NCBI GenBank assembly: GCA_019635795.1
Contig: JAHBYV010000006.1
Span: forward strand, 106,877 to 170,876
Length of the DNA: 64,000 bases
Direction of reading: 5' to 3'
Source: Rhizobiaceae bacterium
GTDB taxonomy: Bacteria > Pseudomonadota > Alphaproteobacteria > Rhizobiales > Rhizobiaceae
The notes beneath the pieces were generated by a model. That model was not told the origin of the DNA and ran no database searches. It saw only the letters and a program-made list of their open reading frames with translations. This document shows, piece by piece, positions 29,304 through 38,829 of this stretch. Both the position numbers and the translations under genes were made by a program. The first letter of the stretch is position 1. Each line of letters starts with the position of its first letter.

Positions 29304-30527
29304 CTACCGACTGTTCGTCAGCCCGCCTGATTTCGCAGCAAGCGCCATTGCGCCCCAGACAAGACCGATCAACAAATAGAAATGGCGCCAGTGGTCTGTG
29401 TCGATGATTGTTCCAAGCAGGACATGGCCAAGCAGCACGATGTACGCAGTGAGCAGGTAAGGCTGCCAATCGGTAAGTCTGAACAACAGCTTTGCTCCGC
29501 CCGCAAGTGTCAACACTATCAGTAGCACATAGGCGGCAAAGCCGAGCCAACCGTAGTCGAGCAGGGCTTTGAGCCAAATATTATGCGTGTCTTCTCCCAG
29601 TAGCTGACCGAAGACGAGCGGTCCGATGCCGAGCGGATTCTGTATGGCCATATCAAGGCCAATACCATAACGCCCGAACCTGCCGAACCTGCCTGTGTCG
29701 TATTCCTGCGCAAGTTGCGCCCGGGCGCTGAACAGTTCCGACACGCCCGGAAGTTGCAGCATGACCAGCAAAGCCAAGGCCATGCCAGCGAACGCCAGAA
29801 TGCAAAGGACGATAATTCTCAGTTTTGTTGAACCGCGCGCGCTTTGCGCAAGTAGCGCCGTTGTCAAAAGCAGGCCGCAGATCAGAAACAGGCCCCACGC
29901 CCCGCGTGAGAACGAAAGGAAGATCCCCGCAAGCAGGATGAGAAACGGAACAAGATAGACTAATATTCGGCTCAATGGCGCGGTGTATATCCGGTATAGA
30001 AGGAAGGTCGCTGGAAGAACCAGAAAAGGCCCAAAGACATTAGGGTCCTGAAACGCGCCGCTGGCGCGCCCGTAGCGCGTAAATGCTTCACTTCCCGGCA
30101 ACAAGCCGAAGTAGCCAATGATTGCAAGCGTTGCGGTTAGCACCGCTGCAGTCGTCCACGCCGCAAAGATGGTGCTGTAAAGCCGGGCATTGGCTTCAAT
30201 GGCAGCGGCCATAAACACCGACGTCAAACCCAGAAACAGGCTCACGGCAACATAGAGCGGTGCGCCTTCCTGGTACTCCATTTGCAAAATGGCGATTGCT
30301 CCGCCCAGATTGAAAAGCACGACGAGCGCGAGCAGCACCGCATTTGTGCGCGAAATTGCCAGGCCGAACAGGAACCATACGGCCATCAGGGCCGCCATAA
30401 AGAGTTCATAAGGGGCAGGTTCGTCCAGCACGAAGCCGGAGAGAGACACGCCAAGGAAAATGGAGCCAGCGCTGGTGAACGTTATCAACAGTGCCTGATG
30501 CGACCGTCTGCTTGCCAGCACGGTCAA
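29304..30527 (-). CDS. O-antigen ligase/polymerase family protein
   Basis: 407 residues with ten to twelve membrane helices. A large periplasmic loop (about 255-310, FSARAQLAQEYDTGRFGRFGRYG) precedes the conserved GIGPLVFGQLLGEDTHNIWLKALLDYGWLGF block of the Wzy_C/RfaL domain. The family joins or polymerises lipid-linked sugar chains in the periplasm. TTG start at 30527 overlaps the stop of the priming transferase gene by four bases. It is the last gene of the minus-strand polysaccharide operon. Confidence 0.88.
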   Translation of the reverse strand: MTVLASRRSHQALLITFTSAGSIFLGVSLSGFVLDEPAPYELFMAALMAVWFLFGLAISRTNAVLLALVVLFNLGGAIAILQMEYQEGAPLYVAVSLFLGLTSVFMAAAIEANARLYSTIFAAWTTAAVLTATLAIIGYFGLLPGSEAFTRYGRASGAFQDPNVFGPFLVLPATFLLYRIYTAPLSRILVYLVPFLILLAGIFLSFSRGAWGLFLICGLLLTTALLAQSARGSTKLRIIVLCILAFAGMALALLVMLQLPGVSELFSARAQLAQEYDTGRFGRFGRYGIGLDMAIQNPLGIGPLVFGQLLGEDTHNIWLKALLDYGWLGFAAYVLLIVLTLAGGAKLLFRLTDWQPYLLTAYIVLLGHVLLGTIIDTDHWRHFYLLIGLVWGAMALAAKSGGLTNSR

Positions 30528-32023
30528 TACGCGTTCTCCGTGTTGAACAAGCTGAACGGCGTGAGCAATAGAATCTTCAGATCAAACCAGATAGACCAGT
30601 TCTCGATATAATAAAGGTCATATTCGGTGCGGCGGCGAATCTTCTCTTCAGTGTCCACCTCACCGCGAAGCCCGTTGATCTGCGCCCATCCGGTTATTCC
30701 GGGCTTGACCCGGTGGCGGGCGAAATAGCCTTCCACGATTTCATGGTACTGGCGATCCCGCGCAAAGGCGGTAACGACATGTGGTCTTGGGCCAACAAGT
30801 GAAAGACTTCCCGCTAAAACGTTGAAAAGTTGCGGTAACTCGTCAATCGAGGTCTTGCGTATGATGCGCCCGACGCTGGTAACACGAGGATCGCCGCGGC
30901 GCACGGAGTTGCGTCCCGCCGGGTCTGCCTTATCGGTGTACATTGAGCGGAATTTCAGAACCTGAATGACCTCGTTGTTAAAGCCATGGCGCTGCTGACG
31001 GAAAAATACCGGGCCTTTGCTATCCAGCTTAACCGCGATTGCCGTTACCAGCATGATTGGCGACAGGAGCAAAAGCGCGAAACTCCCGATGACAATATCA
31101 AACAGGCGCTTGGCAACTGAATCCCAGTTGCTGATTGGGCGGTCATAAATGTCGAACATCGGCACATTGCCGATATAGGAATAGGACCGAGGCCGGAAAC
31201 TGAGGTCGCTCGCATGGGCCGAAAGGCGGATGTCTACGGGCAGAACCCACAAATCCTTGAGCAAGGTACGAACGCGCTTTTCCGCCGTCAGGGGCAGTGA
31301 CACGATCAACATGTCAATGCGCGCAATGCGGCCGAACTCGATCAGTTCGGCTATGGTTCCAAGCTTCGGGTGACCCGCTACCAGCAAGGGCGAGCGAGCG
31401 TCGTCGCGATCGTCAAAAATGCCACAAATGCGAATGTCGCTGTAAGGCTGCGCTTCGAGCGCGCGTATCAGGCTCTCGGCCCTTTCTCCACCGCCGACGA
31501 TAATTGCGCGACGCTCCATCCGCCCGTTGCGCACCCAGCGCCTCGCAATTCGCGCCATAACGAAACGCACTGCGATAAGGGCGACCAGACCCGTGACGAA
31601 CCAGCCAAAATACCAAACGCGCGAAAACTCTTCAGACATCCGCGTCAGGAATGCAAAGATGGCGAGAACTGCGAAGGTCGCGCCCCACGAGGTAAGGATA
31701 GGCCGCAACGCGCGCCGGGGGTGCAGCAGCGTATTCACCTGATACGCGTCAGCAGCGTCGAGCATCAACACGGCAAAGATTGCGCCGCCCACAGATACGC
31801 CGAGATAGTTCAGGCTATGAACTGTCTCTTGCCCGACATAGGCCAGAAACAGACCATATCCTAGGACGGCGAGCAGAATCGTCTCCCCAAGCTGGATGTA
31901 ACCACCAAGCATGACGGGAGAAATCTTGTCGCTTCGATAGAGCTGCGCCACCTGTTGGGCAACCGGGTTAAGGGTCGCCTTTGAGGTGGTTTCAGCAGTT
32001 TGAGCTGAACCTGTGTAAGCCAT
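30524..32023 (-). CDS. Undecaprenyl-phosphate glucose phosphotransferase (WcaJ/ExoY-type)
   Basis: 499 residues from the ATG at 32023, which has GAGGAA just upstream; a longer in-frame extension to 32299 has no such support. The N-terminal half has four to five membrane segments and a CoA-binding-like domain (AIIVGGGERAESLI). The C-terminal bacterial sugar transferase domain starts at KRLFDIVIGSFALLLL and holds KFRSMYTDKADP, RKTSIDELPQLFNVLAGSLSLVGPRPH and the final GLRGEVDTEEKIRRRTEYDLYY. It loads the first sugar phosphate onto undecaprenyl phosphate. Glucose is inferred from the family. Confidence 0.9.
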   Translation of the reverse strand: MAYTGSAQTAETTSKATLNPVAQQVAQLYRSDKISPVMLGGYIQLGETILLAVLGYGLFLAYVGQETVHSLNYLGVSVGGAIFAVLMLDAADAYQVNTLLHPRRALRPILTSWGATFAVLAIFAFLTRMSEEFSRVWYFGWFVTGLVALIAVRFVMARIARRWVRNGRMERRAIIVGGGERAESLIRALEAQPYSDIRICGIFDDRDDARSPLLVAGHPKLGTIAELIEFGRIARIDMLIVSLPLTAEKRVRTLLKDLWVLPVDIRLSAHASDLSFRPRSYSYIGNVPMFDIYDRPISNWDSVAKRLFDIVIGSFALLLLSPIMLVTAIAVKLDSKGPVFFRQQRHGFNNEVIQVLKFRSMYTDKADPAGRNSVRRGDPRVTSVGRIIRKTSIDELPQLFNVLAGSLSLVGPRPHVVTAFARDRQYHEIVEGYFARHRVKPGITGWAQINGLRGEVDTEEKIRRRTEYDLYYIENWSIWFDLKILLLTPFSLFNTENAY

Positions 32024-32136
32024 TTCCTCGCACTTCCGCACAATGCAGGGTTGCTGCAACATAGCGAGAAAGGGCGGTGCCGCAAGGCCACTGGCGGGTG
32101 CATCGGCGCAATAATATTGTATTACTTTACGAGAGC

Positions 32137-33258
32137 TTACCGCCTTTGGGTGTAAGCTTGTACGATCTGTTGGCTCATTGCCTTCAAACTGAAGCGCTGT
32201 TGCAACTCTGAATGGACCGGCATTGCAGCTATCAGGTCTTCTGGAGCGCGCACGAATTGTACCAGTTTTTCGGCCAGGTTTTGCGGAAACGCGTTGCAAA
32301 GGGCAGGGCTGTTTTCGCCCAGAGCTTCAGCAATTCCACCCACGCGCGTTGCTATGACCGGCTTACCTGCCGCAAGGGCTTCGAGCACGACATATGGAAA
32401 GGACTCGGCGCGCGAAGGCACGATGACAGCTTTTGCCATCGAGAAAGCTTCCCGCGCTGGCATGGCAGGCCGAAATGTTATCTGCCGCGTCAATCCGTGC
32501 TTTTCGGCCAAAGATCTGCAGGCTTCCTCGAATTCACCGTCACCGACAATTACAGCCGTGAGTTGCCTGTCTGCCGCGCGCTGTGCAATCGCCAGCGCGT
32601 CAATGAAAATGTCAGGCCCCTTTAAATGACGCAGCGTGCCGATGAACAGGAAATCGGCAACGTTCGGACGCTGCTCAACCGGCGTGAACTCTTCCGGACG
32701 CAGCCCATTATAGACGACATGGCTTTCGGTCCGTATCGGGCCTATTTTGTGCCTATACACTTCGCGTTCATACTGGCACACGAAGAAAAGACCGTCTGTC
32801 AGACGCTGGAGCATTCTTTCGGCAGTGAAGTACAGGCGGCCTTTGAGAGAATGAGCATCGTAGTGAAGGCTGCCGCCGTGTGGCGAATAAAACCGTCTGA
32901 CCTGGCTTGATCCGCGAAGGGCGGTTCCGAAAACTCTTGCATACACCCCGCCTTTTGCTCCGTGCCCGTGCAGTATGTCGGGCGAAAGCTTTTTGAGGGC
33001 CTTGTAGGTTCGAGCTGCCGCAAAAACATCACCGGGCCCAACGTGCCGTTGCATGCGCACGCGCGTTACGCCAAGGGCAAGTTGCGGCTCGATTTCCGCA
33101 ATAAGCTGAGCTTCATAGTCGCCGCCAGTTGTTGAATCACAAACCAGCCCGACAGAATGGCCTTGGGCTGTCTGTTCGAGAGCCAAATCACGGACATGTC
33201 GAAAAACTCCGCCGACCGGTGCGCGGAAGCAGTGAACTATACGAAGGGGCGCATCCAA
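32137..33258 (-). CDS. Glycosyltransferase family 4
   Basis: 373 residues, GT-B fold. The N-terminal domain has GGVFRHVRDLALEQTAQGH and ILHGHGAKGGVYARV. The C-terminal domain has FLFIGTLRHLKGPDIFIDAL and the nucleotide-sugar site PSRAESFPYVVLEALAAGKPVIATRVGG (E-x7-E motif). It probably adds a sugar to the lipid-linked repeat unit on the cytoplasmic side. The start is a TTG at 33258 with a weak ribosome-binding site, five bases after the export gene stop. It is the only repeat-unit glycosyltransferase seen here, so others must lie elsewhere or the repeat is simple. Confidence 0.9.
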   Translation of the reverse strand: MDAPLRIVHCFRAPVGGVFRHVRDLALEQTAQGHSVGLVCDSTTGGDYEAQLIAEIEPQLALGVTRVRMQRHVGPGDVFAAARTYKALKKLSPDILHGHGAKGGVYARVFGTALRGSSQVRRFYSPHGGSLHYDAHSLKGRLYFTAERMLQRLTDGLFFVCQYEREVYRHKIGPIRTESHVVYNGLRPEEFTPVEQRPNVADFLFIGTLRHLKGPDIFIDALAIAQRAADRQLTAVIVGDGEFEEACRSLAEKHGLTRQITFRPAMPAREAFSMAKAVIVPSRAESFPYVVLEALAAGKPVIATRVGGIAEALGENSPALCNAFPQNLAEKLVQFVRAPEDLIAAMPVHSELQQRFSLKAMSQQIVQAYTQRR

Positions 33259-33263
33259 GGCGG

Positions 33264-33830
33264 TTAAAATAGCCGTTCGCGAACATATACGGTGTCACCC
33301 GGTAATAGGGGATCGGTGACGGGAATTCTTCCGGTGATCACCTTGCCGTTTATATCGCGCGTTACATCCACATCAGTTTGACGCGCCCTGGCGGTAAACC
33401 CGCCTGCCGTGGCAACGGCCTTTTGCGCAGTCAGGCCCGGAACATAGGCATATTGCCCTGCGGCCCCAACTTCGCCCATGACAAAGACAGGGCGGTATTG
33501 ATCAACTTCAACCGAAACATCCGGGTCACGCAGGTAGCCCTGCTGCAACTTATCCGCGATCAGCTTTTCGACCTGCTTCGTGGTGTGTCCGCGAGCGGGA
33601 ACGGCTCCAACCAGCGGAAATGCAATGTAGCCGGATTGGTCAACCGCGTAGCTGTTGCTCAGGCTTGGTTGCTCAAACACCGTCACCCTGACACGATCGC
33701 CTGCACCTAGCATGTAAGGCCCATTAAGTGCCTTATGGAATGCAGGCGGGGCGGGGCTGTAGCCGGCGCAGCCGCCAGCCAGCATTGCGGCGAGCAGCAT
33801 AACAGAAAGTACGAGCGGTGATTTTTTCAA
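33264..33830 (-). CDS. Polysaccharide export lipoprotein (Wza/GumB-like)
   Basis: 188 residues. Lipoprotein signal with lipobox AGGC near residue 21, then the Poly_export domain (YMLGAGDRVRVTVFEQPSLS, SGYIAFPLVGAVPARGHT) and one SLBB-like segment (VMGEVGAAGQYAYVPGLTAQ). Short Wza-like members form the outer-membrane export channel with a GumC/ExoP partner, encoded divergently at 34020. The start is a TTG with AAGGA nine bases upstream. It is the first gene of the minus-strand operon. Confidence 0.9.
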   Translation of the reverse strand: MKKSPLVLSVMLLAAMLAGGCAGYSPAPPAFHKALNGPYMLGAGDRVRVTVFEQPSLSNSYAVDQSGYIAFPLVGAVPARGHTTKQVEKLIADKLQQGYLRDPDVSVEVDQYRPVFVMGEVGAAGQYAYVPGLTAQKAVATAGGFTARARQTDVDVTRDINGKVITGRIPVTDPLLPGDTVYVRERLF

Positions 33831-33886
33831 CGCAATGAGTCCTTTAGGGTGCGGCTGGCACCTATGTCTCTTATTAACTTCTATGG

Positions 33887-33901
33887 TTAATGCGACGTAA
33901 A
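33887..33901 (+). promoter_or_regulatory. Near-consensus CtrA-type box in the polysaccharide spacer
   Basis: TTAA TGCGACG TAAA, one mismatch from TTAA-N7-TTAA. It shares the TTAATGCG core with the perfect box 61 bases downstream. It lies 57 bases upstream of the export lipoprotein start. Confidence 0.35.
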
Positions 33902-33947
33902 AATTCGCAGCATGGGGTGCAGGTTTGTCGCAATTCCTAACGGAATG

Positions 33948-33962
33948 TTAATGCGCTGTTAA
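33948..33962 (+). promoter_or_regulatory. Perfect CtrA-type box in the polysaccharide spacer
   Basis: TTAA TGCGCTG TTAA, an exact TTAA-N7-TTAA match, 58 bases before the co-polymerase ATG and 118 bases from the divergent export gene start. It could serve either promoter. Binding is inferred. Confidence 0.5.
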
Positions 33963-34019
33963 CCATCAGATCACCATGAATGGTACCCGAAGAATTGCCG
34001 AGTCGCGTGGGTGGGCGTC

Positions 34020-36110
34020 ATGCCGGGTTTCCATAACAGTGCTGACTATGCCGATATCGATCTTGGCAGACTTTTTGCGAGTCTTGCACGGCACTGGTTT
34101 CGCATTCTCGTTGGCGCGCTGGTTGCGGTCGCTCTGGCCTTTGCCTTTATCTGGACGGCAACGCCGCTCTACCGCGCCGAGACGCGTTTACTTATTGAAT
34201 CACGCGAATCCGTTTTCACGCGACCAGATGCTTCGGCGGAAAACGAGCGCCCCTTGCTGGATGAAGAGGGCGTCACCAGTCAGGTTCAGGTCATATTGTC
34301 TGCGGAGAATTTGCGGAATGTTGCTCAGAAGCTGAACCTGGCGTCTGATGCCGAGTTCGGTGCGCTCGATGAACCCGGCAAGGTAAAGCAGTTCCTGATA
34401 CTCACTGGCCTCGTGAACGATCCGGCTCAAATGCCGTTGGAAGATCGGGTGCTGAAGAAGTTGCATGATAATTTGAGCGTGTATCGCATTGAAAAATCAC
34501 GGGTAATCGTGATTGAGTTTTCTTCGCGCAGCCCGAGGATGGCTTCCGCCATCCCCAATGCGCTGGCCGAGGTTTATGTGGCGGCAAGTCGGGCAGCCAA
34601 GCAAGATACAAACGTGGATGCCACCGACTGGCTGGCTCCGGAGATTGCGGACCTTACCGAGCGTGTCCGGGAGGCTGAGGCCAAGGTTGCCGAATTCCGG
34701 GCGAAGAGCGGTCTCATCGTTGGCGCTGGAAATACAGTTCTGGCAACCCAGCAGCTTTCCGAACTCTCCAGCGAGCTGTCACGTGTAAAGGCGAGCAGGG
34801 CTATTGCTGAAGCGAATGTCGAAAGCGTCAGGCGCGCATTGGATGGCGGAGCCACTCTGGACACTTTGCCAGACATAGTTTCCTCGCCGCTGATTCAAAG
34901 CCTGCGTGATCGCCTTGCCCAGACGAGGGCGCAAATTGCCGACGTTTCCATAACGCTTTTGCCAAACCATCCACGCGTCCGCGCTTTGAACGCGCAGCTC
35001 GACAATCTGGAGCGCCAGATACGCGCTGAGGCAAATAATGTTCTCAAGGGCTTGAACGCGACCGTTGAGACGGAACGTGCGCGCGAGCAGCAAATTGTTG
35101 CCGACCTGAACAGATTGAAAGCCGAATCCGGCCGCGCAGGCGAGCAGGAAGTGGATTTGCGGGCTCTGGAGCGGGAAGCTGCAGCACAGCGTGATCTCTT
35201 GCAGTCTTATATGACGCGGTATCGCGAGGCGTCGTCGCGGCAGGATCGCAACTATGTGCCCGCAGATGCGCGTATATTTTCCAGGGCAACCGAACCCGCA
35301 GAACCTTATTATCCCAGAAAACTGCCCATTGTCGGCGCGGCTTTTGGCGGCGGCTTGCTGTTGATGTCGATCCTGACACTGCTTGGGGAACTGTTTTCAG
35401 GCCGGGCAACCGTTCAGTCTGTCGGCGCTAGGCTGGAACCAGCATACGACATTGAAGATGCGCCGTCCGATGTCGTGGCGGCGCCACCAGCCCAAAAGGC
35501 CGTAAGTGCGCAAACCCGCGATATGGGTATCGCGAGTGCGGCGCGATTGTTGATCGAGCGGGGTGCGGGACGCGCTCTCTTTGTTTCCCCGGAAGGCAAT
35601 GACGCCGCGGCTTCATCGGTTCTGGTGGCGCGCGAGGTTGCAGATGCCGGAATTCGCGTCTTGCTGCTCGATCTTACGGCAGACGGCGTAGCTGCGCTTC
35701 CAATGACGGATGGAAACGCTCTGCCGGGCATAACCAATCTTCTGGCTTCAACGGCACAGTTCACCGACATCATACATGCCGACCTATTTTCCGATGCGCA
35801 CGTTATTCCTGCCGGAACGGTCGATCCTGAAATAGCCATGCGCGGCATTGAGCGGTTGCCCATGATTCTCGATGCGCTGGATTCGGCGTACTCTGTGGTT
35901 GTCGTGGAGTGTGGTGCGGTGCGTGCAGAGTCTATCCGCCGACTGGTGGGCGAAGACAGTGCTTTGTTCCTGAGCGTGATAGACAGGAATGATAATGATG
36001 TTGCGCACACGCGGCAGGCGCTGGAAGCCGAGGGCTACACCAACATTCAAATGGTTACACCGGTCGGGCACATAGCGCCGCCGCCGGCCACAGACCGCAG
36101 CGCCGCTTGA
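34020..36110 (+). CDS. GumC/ExoP-like polysaccharide co-polymerase with degenerate kinase domain
   Basis: 696 residues from the ATG at 34020 (a GTG at 34011 is also in frame). The Wzz domain has a first membrane helix near residues 25-48, a long coiled-coil periplasmic part (about 190-400) and a second membrane helix near 433-455 after YYPRKLPIVG. The cytoplasmic part (about 500-690) aligns in outline with BY-kinases, but the Walker A site reads SPEGNDAAASS with no lysine, the Walker A' block is LLLDLTADG, and there is no C-terminal tyrosine cluster. It should control chain length and export with the Wza-like protein, but probably without kinase activity. Confidence 0.88.
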   Translation: MPGFHNSADYADIDLGRLFASLARHWFRILVGALVAVALAFAFIWTATPLYRAETRLLIESRESVFTRPDASAENERPLLDEEGVTSQVQVILSAENLRNVAQKLNLASDAEFGALDEPGKVKQFLILTGLVNDPAQMPLEDRVLKKLHDNLSVYRIEKSRVIVIEFSSRSPRMASAIPNALAEVYVAASRAAKQDTNVDATDWLAPEIADLTERVREAEAKVAEFRAKSGLIVGAGNTVLATQQLSELSSELSRVKASRAIAEANVESVRRALDGGATLDTLPDIVSSPLIQSLRDRLAQTRAQIADVSITLLPNHPRVRALNAQLDNLERQIRAEANNVLKGLNATVETERAREQQIVADLNRLKAESGRAGEQEVDLRALEREAAAQRDLLQSYMTRYREASSRQDRNYVPADARIFSRATEPAEPYYPRKLPIVGAAFGGGLLLMSILTLLGELFSGRATVQSVGARLEPAYDIEDAPSDVVAAPPAQKAVSAQTRDMGIASAARLLIERGAGRALFVSPEGNDAAASSVLVAREVADAGIRVLLLDLTADGVAALPMTDGNALPGITNLLASTAQFTDIIHADLFSDAHVIPAGTVDPEIAMRGIERLPMILDALDSAYSVVVVECGAVRAESIRRLVGEDSALFLSVIDRNDNDVAHTRQALEAEGYTNIQMVTPVGHIAPPPATDRSAA

Positions 36111-36115
36111 CTGCG

Positions 36116-37309
36116 CTATTTTTTGCCGCGCAGCAGTTTTCGCATTCGTTTCGCCTGATCCCAAAGCCGGGGCTGGGATTTCAGCCAGCGCTTCGCAGAA
36201 TAGCTGGCCTGCAAGCCAGTTGCTGCAATGCGACCCTTCATGTTTAGCGGCACTACTACGTCGAACAATTCTGTTTCGATATCTGCCCAGTGTCGCTTGT
36301 AGGGCTCATCGCCAACACTGAAATCATAAATGCGATAGCCTTGTTCCGCTGCCTTCCGGATCGTTTCAAAGAAGAGGAACGAACCGGGACTGTGCGCGCT
36401 GAGTTCATCATTAGAGAAGGCACAAAAATCGCAGATCAACCGATCTCCATCATGGCTATGACCGGCTATCGCTCGGATTTTGCCACCGATTTCAATAGCG
36501 TCCAGTGTAAAAAGCTTGATCTGGCCATGAGGGGCGTCTCGGAAGAGCTTGCGAAACGCCAATTGGACGGTGTCTGGGGCGAAAGGATCGGCAATGCCTT
36601 GTGCGGCAAAGCGCTGAGCCTTCATGGTTAGAAACTCGTTCAATATCCGTTCGATTTCAGCAGGTGTGGTTGCTGTAAATATCCGAACATCGCCAGTTTC
36701 GTTGAACTTGCGGACCTGCCGACGATATTTCTTCAGCTTGCTGCTTCCACCCGTCCGCGCCACAACCGCGTCAAACCCTGCTGAAAGGTCGGTTGCAAGT
36801 GTGATGTCGGCGCTTGGGCGGTGTTCAATTTCAGCGAAGGGGTTGCGCTTTCCTGCGCGTGCCCACGACATTCGTTCAAATGTCAGAAGATCGATGTCGG
36901 GCCGAAGGGCCGAGATGGCTTCAAAGAGCGCTTGCAATAGCTCCGGTTTGATACGTTCAATCGCAGAATACGAACACATCGGAAAGTTTGCGTTTGAGTG
37001 GCGGTTGCCAACGAAGCGGGCAATGCGAAGGCCACGCCTGCGGGTGGTTTCAAGCGCGAGCGCCAAGACACAACTGCCATCCGAAGCGTGTATGCGCGGG
37101 ATAACCAGTTCCGAGCCGGCCTCAACCCATGCCTCTACCCATTCGGGGCTTTGCGGGGGCGCGAAAATCGCAAATTGACTTGCGCGGTCATAGGCGTTGA
37201 GCTCGCTATCAACCCGGAAGTCCCAACGGGCGCCGGAAATAACACAGGAGCGGCGGCGCAGGATTCTTGGTGCGCTCAACGCATCTTCACGGAAAGCTAT
37301 ATCCGCCAT
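36116..37309 (-). CDS. GNAT family N-acetyltransferase (BioF2-like, CelD/BcsL type)
   Basis: 397 residues. The C-terminal half (about 165-340) has the BioF2-like acetyltransferase pattern: KLKKYRRQVRKFNETGDVRI, FLTMKAQRFAAQGI, AIAGHSHDGDRLICDFCAFSND and YRIYDFSVGDEPYKRHWAD. Relatives are linked to cellulose and exopolysaccharide synthesis and may acylate sugars or lipid intermediates. It ends five bases from the convergent co-polymerase gene, which supports a role in the same polysaccharide. The acceptor is unknown. Confidence 0.82.
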   Translation of the reverse strand: MADIAFREDALSAPRILRRRSCVISGARWDFRVDSELNAYDRASQFAIFAPPQSPEWVEAWVEAGSELVIPRIHASDGSCVLALALETTRRRGLRIARFVGNRHSNANFPMCSYSAIERIKPELLQALFEAISALRPDIDLLTFERMSWARAGKRNPFAEIEHRPSADITLATDLSAGFDAVVARTGGSSKLKKYRRQVRKFNETGDVRIFTATTPAEIERILNEFLTMKAQRFAAQGIADPFAPDTVQLAFRKLFRDAPHGQIKLFTLDAIEIGGKIRAIAGHSHDGDRLICDFCAFSNDELSAHSPGSFLFFETIRKAAEQGYRIYDFSVGDEPYKRHWADIETELFDVVVPLNMKGRIAATGLQASYSAKRWLKSQPRLWDQAKRMRKLLRGKK

Positions 37310-37426
37310 TTTTCACACGTTCCGCCAGCCCGTACCCTCTTTCCGGGACGCGCAAATCTACACTCTAATAAATTCCTGAGTGTTTCAACGAACGTTAAAA
37401 TGCAAAGAAATTCTGCGCTGCCAAGC

Positions 37427-37636
37427 CTAGCTCTTGGGAGAGACCGTCATCCATTTGACCAGCACCATGGCCGGAAGCACCCAAAGTAGGCCAGAGAACA
37501 AGAAGAACAGAAAGTGCACCAATGGACCAGACTCGGACAGCCGCGCGACCGCAACCGCTGTGGCCAGCAATGCGTATATGATGACCAGCGCAACGAGAAG
37601 GATCGTGCCAATGAATTTTTTGAGGCGAATAGGCAT
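37427..37636 (-). CDS. DUF2842 small membrane protein
   Basis: 69 residues from the ATG at 37636 (MPIRLKKFIGTI). Two hydrophobic helices are seen, VALVIIYALLATAVAVA and LVHFLFFLFSGLLWVLPAMVLV, then the family ending VKWM. DUF2842 occurs in alphaproteobacteria near cytochrome oxidase assembly genes. Here it is divergent from ctaA, which fits. An inner-membrane location is inferred and the role is unknown. A longer in-frame reading to 37906 would run antisense into ctaA and is rejected. Confidence 0.8.
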   Translation of the reverse strand: MPIRLKKFIGTILLVALVIIYALLATAVAVARLSESGPLVHFLFFLFSGLLWVLPAMVLVKWMTVSPKS

Positions 37637-37745
37637 GGCGATGGCATAAACCTTATAGCCGCCTCTCGCAACCTCGACGCGACCGCATGTCGCGCGGCGT
37701 CCGTCGGTCTTGCAAGCGGCTGCGCAATGGTTCACCAACGCGCGC

Positions 37746-38828
37746 ATGAATACAGTGGCGGATGTGAGCGAATTTTCCGGTAACGCAAGTGCAGTGCGGC
37801 GCAATCGCGCGCAGCTGCGCGGCTGGCTATTTGTCGTCATGCTTGTGCTGTTTGCGCTTTTCGTTGTTGGCGGTGCAACACGCCTGACTGGCTCGGGTCT
37901 TTCCATAACCGAATGGAAGCCTATTCACGGCGTTATTCCCCCGTTGAATGAGCAGGAATGGCAGGAGGAATTTGCCAAGTACAAGCAAATTCCCGAGTAC
38001 CAGCAGATAAACAAGGGCATGGAAATTGCCGAGTTCAAAAGCATCTTCTGGTGGGAGTGGGCGCATCGTATGCTTGCGCGAAGCGTTGGCATTCTGTTCG
38101 CCCTGCCGCTCCTGGTCTTTTGGGTGACGGGGCGCGTTGAGCGCAAACTCATGCCCAAACTCCTCGGTATTCTGGCTCTTGGCGGGCTACAGGGCGCTGT
38201 AGGCTGGTGGATGGTAGCTTCCGGTTTGGTTGAGCGCACCGATGTGAGCCAATATCGCCTGGCGACACATCTGACGATTGCTGCCGTGATTTTCGCCGCA
38301 ACGGCGTTTGTTGCGCGTGGCCTTGCACCGGACCGCGGTGCTCCCGCCAGTCGATCGACTCAGCGCTTCGCCGGATTGCTGGTGGTGGTAGTTCTTGTCC
38401 AGATCTATCTCGGTGGCCTCGTTGCGGGGCTTAATGCCGGGCTGAGTTACAATACCTGGCCGCTTATGGATGGAGCAATCATTCCGGGCGATATGTTCGT
38501 GATCCAACCTATCTGGCACAACTTCTTCGAGAACCCGAAGCTCGTGCAGTTTGATCACAGGCTCGGCGCCTATATCTTGTTTGCTCTTGGGCTATGGCAC
38601 ATGATTGCGGTGCGCAAACGCGAACCCGGAACGGCCCATGCGCGGCAAGCCTTGATCCTGTTCCACATCATATTGTTGCAGGCAGTGATTGGTATTGTGA
38701 CCTTGCTCACGCAAGTTCACCTGCATGTAGCGCTGCTACATCAGGCCGTTGCTATAGCAGCGCTGGGATATGCGGCAGCGCATTGGCGAGCCACAAAGGG
38801 AAGCTATCTGTTGCCGGCCGCAGCCTAG
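37746..38828 (+). CDS. ctaA: Heme A synthase (COX15/CtaA)
   Basis: 360 residues from the ATG at 37746, with eight membrane helices. Haem-ligand and family blocks: [72 protein letters not shown] and [13 protein letters not shown], together giving the conserved histidines of the type-2 alphaproteobacterial enzyme. It oxidises haem O to haem A for cytochrome c oxidase in the inner membrane. A TTG at 37710 is in frame, but no ribosome-binding site separates the two choices. Confidence 0.94.
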   Translation: MNTVADVSEFSGNASAVRRNRAQLRGWLFVVMLVLFALFVVGGATRLTGSGLSITEWKPIHGVIPPLNEQEWQEEFAKYKQIPEYQQINKGMEIAEFKSIFWWEWAHRMLARSVGILFALPLLVFWVTGRVERKLMPKLLGILALGGLQGAVGWWMVASGLVERTDVSQYRLATHLTIAAVIFAATAFVARGLAPDRGAPASRSTQRFAGLLVVVVLVQIYLGGLVAGLNAGLSYNTWPLMDGAIIPGDMFVIQPIWHNFFENPKLVQFDHRLGAYILFALGLWHMIAVRKREPGTAHARQALILFHIILLQAVIGIVTLLTQVHLHVALLHQAVAIAALGYAAAHWRATKGSYLLPAAA

Positions 38829-38829
38829 C

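Noticed and set aside
32024-32299. N-terminal extension of the priming sugar transferase
   Set aside because: No membrane or family similarity in the extra 92 residues, and a good ribosome-binding site favours the ATG at 32023.
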